Positions 61,256-64,000 of a stretch of 64,000 nucleotides of DNA are shown here, piece by piece; position 1 is the stretch's first letter, and each line of letters starts with the position of its first letter. This DNA is from Paenibacillus mangrovi. GTDB lineage: Bacteria > Bacillota > Bacilli > Paenibacillales > Paenibacillaceae. The position numbers and the translations under genes are program-made. The notes under the pieces were generated by a model. That model did not search any database. It was not told where the DNA came from and saw only the letters and a program-made list of their open reading frames with translations. Location of the stretch: positions 248,001 through 312,000 of the forward strand of contig NZ_JALIRP010000005.1 in NCBI RefSeq assembly GCF_022898935.1, read 5' to 3'.

Positions 61256-62041
61256 ATGTTTCGGCTGTACACAACGGAACTAAGTATTGGATACGGCGAA
61301 CGCTCTATCATAAAGAATCTCAGTGTGAACATTCCCGATCAAAAGATCACCGCCATCATCGGCTCTAACGGCTGTGGCAAATCCACACTGCTGAAAGCCA
61401 TCACACGGATCATTCCGCATCAAGCCGGAGCCGTTATCCTGGACGGTGAAAATATTGCCAAGGAAAATACAAAGCAGCTGGCGAGAAAGATGGCCATCCT
61501 GCCGCAGACTCCGGAAAGCGCAGCGGGACTGACCGTCGGCGAACTGGTATCTTACGGACGTTTTCCTTATCAAAAAGGCTTTGGGCGCCTGACAACACGG
61601 GATTACGAGATCATCGATTGGGCGCTTGAGAAAACAGGTACGAAGGATTACAAGTTCCGCTCAGTAGATACACTCTCCGGCGGGCAGCGTCAACGAGTAT
61701 GGATTGCCATGGCGCTGGCCCAGGAAACCGATATTATTTTCCTCGATGAGCCGACTACATACCTTGATATGGCGCACCAGCTGGAGGTATTGGAGCTGCT
61801 CAAGAAGCTGAATATGGAACAGCAGCGCACGATCGTCATGGTGCTTCATGATATCAATCAGGCCGCGCGGTTTGCGGACTATCTCATCGCCCTGAAGAAC
61901 GGAGAAATTGTCAAAACGGGCAGCAGCGAAGAAGTAATCAACCACGACGTACTGAGGCAGGTATATCAAATCGACGCGGCCATCGGACGCGATCCTCGTA
62001 CGGATAAGCCGATGTGCGTCACTTACAACCTGATTAAATAA
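61256..62041 (+). CDS. Iron-siderophore ABC importer, ATP-binding protein
   Basis: 261 aa, FecE/YusV-like. Walker A GSNGCGKST, signature TLSGGQRQRVWIAMAL, Walker B IIFLDEPTTYLD, switch His in VLHDINQAA. GLTVGELVSYGRFPYQ is typical of iron-chelate importers (FecE/FepC/FhuC). Start ATG behind AGGAGGG. First gene of a Fur-controlled operon; membrane partner and binding protein follow. Confidence 0.94.
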   Translation: MFRLYTTELSIGYGERSIIKNLSVNIPDQKITAIIGSNGCGKSTLLKAITRIIPHQAGAVILDGENIAKENTKQLARKMAILPQTPESAAGLTVGELVSYGRFPYQKGFGRLTTRDYEIIDWALEKTGTKDYKFRSVDTLSGGQRQRVWIAMALAQETDIIFLDEPTTYLDMAHQLEVLELLKKLNMEQQRTIVMVLHDINQAARFADYLIALKNGEIVKTGSSEEVINHDVLRQVYQIDAAIGRDPRTDKPMCVTYNLIK

Positions 62042-62100
62042 AGGATTTTGAACAGTCCTTACATTGTGAAAATAATCTCTTATAAAAGGAGTCTGCACTC

Positions 62101-63042
62101 ATGAAAAAAGCGTTTTTACCACTCTTATTCTGCCTCATCTTGGTCTTAAGCGCCTGCGGTAATAAACAAGCCAGCGAGCCGTCCGGCGATAAAGTCGAAG
62201 GTAATGCAGCCGCTGATAGCGCCAAGCCTCAAACGATTATTTATCAGTCGGAGAACGGCCCGGTTGAAGTTCCTGCTGATCCGAAGCGCGTCGTGGTCCT
62301 CTCGAGTTTTGCCGGCAATGTGTTGTCTCTGGGCGTGAATCTGGTGGGCGTCGACTCCTGGTCGAAGATGAACCCGAACTTCCAGGATAAATTGAAGGAT
62401 GTTCAAGAGGTTTCGGATGAAAACCTGGAACAAATCATTGAACTGAACCCGGATCTAATCATCGGCCTGTCCAATATCAAAAATATCGACAAGCTGAAAC
62501 AGATTGCTCCAACCGTTACTTTTACTTACGGAAAAGTAGACTACCTGACGCAGCATCTGGAAATCGGCAAGCTCTTGAACAAAGAGAAGGAAGCTGAGGC
62601 CTGGGTCGATGACTTCAAAGCCCGTGCGGGAAAAGCCGGCGATGAAATCAAAGCCAAAATCGGCGAGGATGCGACCGTTTCCGTGATTGAAAGCTTCGAC
62701 AAGCAGCTGTATGTTTTCGGCGACAACTGGGGCCGCGGCACCGAAATTCTGTATCAGCAGATGAAGCTGAAAATGCCTGAGAAAGTGAAGGCCTCCGCTC
62801 TCAAAGAAGGTTACTATGCGATATCTCCTGAAGTATTGCCGGAATTCGCCGGCGACTATGTGATTTTCAGCAAAAATAAAGATGCCGACAACTCTTTCGA
62901 AGAAACGAGCACCTATAAAAATATCCCTGCGGTTAAAAACAACCATGTGTACGAGGCCGATGCCAAAGCCTTCTATTTCAACGATCCGATCACACTGGAT
63001 TATCAGCTTGATTTCTTCATTAAAAACTTTCTGGGGAAGTAA
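62101..63042 (+). CDS. Iron-siderophore ABC importer, substrate-binding lipoprotein
   Basis: 313 aa with a lipoprotein signal: basic start MKKAF, hydrophobic core, lipobox LSAC at Cys19, then a low-complexity linker. Class III periplasmic-binding-protein fold (FhuD/YfiY/YxeB-like): PKRVVVLSSFAGNVLSLGVNLVGVD, NLEQIIELNPDLIIGL, AFYFNDPITLDYQLDFF. It captures a ferric siderophore outside the membrane; hydroxamate type is most likely by resemblance, not proven. Good AAAGGAG ribosome binding site; 59 bases after the ATPase gene. Confidence 0.92.
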   Translation: MKKAFLPLLFCLILVLSACGNKQASEPSGDKVEGNAAADSAKPQTIIYQSENGPVEVPADPKRVVVLSSFAGNVLSLGVNLVGVDSWSKMNPNFQDKLKDVQEVSDENLEQIIELNPDLIIGLSNIKNIDKLKQIAPTVTFTYGKVDYLTQHLEIGKLLNKEKEAEAWVDDFKARAGKAGDEIKAKIGEDATVSVIESFDKQLYVFGDNWGRGTEILYQQMKLKMPEKVKASALKEGYYAISPEVLPEFAGDYVIFSKNKDADNSFEETSTYKNIPAVKNNHVYEADAKAFYFNDPITLDYQLDFFIKNFLGK

Positions 63043-63048
63043 TGCGTT

Positions 63049-64000
63049 ATGAAAATGAAGCTTGAACGAATCCCTTTTATCTATAAAATACTCGCAGCAG
63101 TACTGCTCTTTATCGGCCTATTTTTCCTTGCAATGGTACTCGGAGCAGCCCAAACCTCCTTCATGGATGTATGGGCTGCCCTGACAAGCAGCAGTGATGG
63201 CGAGAAGCTGTCCGTCATCCGCGAAATCCGCCTTCCGCGTGAAATCGCAGCGATTTTCGTCGGTGCAGCCTTAGCCGTCTCCGGCGCTATTATGCAGGGA
63301 ATGACACGCAACCCGCTGGCTGATCCGGGACTTCTCGGTTTAACGGCCGGAGCCAATGCGGCACTCGCTGTGACGATTGCACTTATGCCTTCCGTCAATT
63401 ATTTCGGCCTGATGATCGCTTGCTTTATCGGCGCTGCCGTCGGTGCGGGCCTCGTATTCGGCATCAGCGCTGTCAAAAGAGGTGGCTTCTCCCCACTCCG
63501 CATCGTACTTGCGGGCGCAGCCATCTCGGCTTTTCTGTATGCTGTTGCGGACGGCGTGGGCATTACCTTTAAAATTTCCAAGGACGTCTCCATGTGGACC
63601 TCTGGCGGCCTGATCGGCGCCAATTGGGAGCAATTAAAGGTCATTGTACCTTTTATCGTCGTTGGGATTATCATCGCCATGCTACTGTCCAAGCAGTTGA
63701 CGATTCTAAGTCTCAGCGAAGAAGTAGCCGTGGGTCTCGGACAAAAAACCGCCCGCATCAAAGCGATTTTATTTGTTGTAACAGTGATGCTGGCAGGCGC
63801 TTCGGTCGCTCTGGTCGGCAGCCTGACTTTTATCGGCCTGATGATTCCGCATATCGTGCGTGCCATTGTCGGTACCGACTACCGCTTCATCATTCCGATG
63901 TCTGCCATCGTAGGAGCATCGTTCATGATGCTTGCCGACACGCTGGCCCGGACGATCAGTGCGCCTTACGAAGCGCCCGTGTCGGCCATTGTGGCCGTTC
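63049..64000 (+). CDS. Iron-siderophore ABC importer permease (FecCD family), 3' end outside window
   Basis: Starts MKMKLERIPFIYKILAAV, 6 bases after the lipoprotein stop, with GGGGAAG upstream; 317 codons are visible and the frame is open at the right edge. Family features: REIRLPREIAAIFVGAALAVSGAIMQGMTRNPLADPGLLGL, shown here in part (RLPR, QGMTRNPLADPG), and GSLTFIGLMIPHIVRAIVG, the coupling region to the ATPase. Typical length is about 335 aa, so nearly all is present. A second permease gene probably follows. Confidence 0.92.
   Translation, partial: MKMKLERIPFIYKILAAVLLFIGLFFLAMVLGAAQTSFMDVWAALTSSSDGEKLSVIREIRLPREIAAIFVGAALAVSGAIMQGMTRNPLADPGLLGLTAGANAALAVTIALMPSVNYFGLMIACFIGAAVGAGLVFGISAVKRGGFSPLRIVLAGAAISAFLYAVADGVGITFKISKDVSMWTSGGLIGANWEQLKVIVPFIVVGIIIAMLLSKQLTILSLSEEVAVGLGQKTARIKAILFVVTVMLAGASVALVGSLTFIGLMIPHIVRAIVGTDYRFIIPMSAIVGASFMMLADTLARTISAPYEAPVSAIVAV

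Noticed and set aside
1..64000. rRNA, tRNA, CRISPR arrays, intact insertion sequences, prophage genes, riboswitches
   Set aside because: Looked for on both strands; no convincing example was seen by eye. A covariance-model scan could still find a small RNA.

Overview
The window looks like a chromosomal stretch of a spore-forming Bacillales bacterium, most likely Paenibacillus or a close relative. Reasons: strong AGGAGG-type ribosome binding sites, an MprF of Firmicutes type, a LipL octanoyl-amidotransferase, the Bacillales pair AdeR/Ald, a YdjO-type cold-inducible zinc ribbon, MoxR-DUF58-DUF4129, and ATP-grasp proteins of the YheC/YheD spore-coat family. There are no rRNA, tRNA, CRISPR or intact insertion sequences. 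Base composition by eye is moderate, with two clearly more AT-rich patches (about 31.3-31.9 kb and 55.0-59.96 kb).

Layout. 0-6.2 kb: cydABCD (bd oxidase and its ABC exporter) on the minus strand behind two CRP/FNR- or Rex-like palindromes. 6.5-10.2 kb: small zinc-ribbon protein, cupin, S66 LD-carboxypeptidase, a small hydrophilic protein and a DedA protein. 10.2-15 kb: a heterodimeric ABC exporter with one degenerate ATP site behind a PadR-like palindrome, and a glycosyltransferase. 15.05-15.27 kb: a structured element with complementary ends. 15.3-18.3 kb: adeR/ald. 18.4-25.4 kb: ydjO-like, TetR plus GT2, lipL, MFS transporter, mprF. 25.6-31.2 kb: ArsR plus Old Yellow Enzyme and TetR plus MMPL exporter, each with matching operator-like repeats in front of both members. 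31.4-35.3 kb: orphan CopZ-like zinc/Fe-S chaperone, a 0.6 kb stretch without a gene, GyrI-like protein, nanE-nanK, small acidic protein. 35.4-41.9 kb: chemoreceptor, YeeE/YedE-TusA sulfur (or selenium) import pair, small membrane protein, WYL regulator with GyrI-like partner, UDG-superfamily protein. 41.9-54.9 kb: moxR operon, DUF423, rlmN, WYL-DinB pair, cupin, an internally duplicated unknown protein, an acetolactate-synthase-like TPP enzyme, and a GAF-GAF-PAS-GGDEF-EAL protein.

The most unusual region is 55.27-59.95 kb. It is a tightly packed five-gene plus-strand operon encoding ATP-grasp A, PEP mutase, phosphonopyruvate decarboxylase, 2-aminoethylphosphonate (AEP) transaminase and ATP-grasp B, closed by a strong terminator. 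The three central enzymes form the complete route from phosphoenolpyruvate to AEP. The two flanking paralogous YheC/YheD-like ATP-grasp proteins suggest that AEP is then joined through its amine to a carboxylate, possibly on a spore-surface component. That last step is inference.

60-64 kb: a Fur-box-flanked divergent iron region, with a ferredoxin-NADP reductase-like flavoprotein on the minus strand and a siderophore ABC importer (ATPase, lipoprotein, FecCD permease cut by the window end) on the plus strand.
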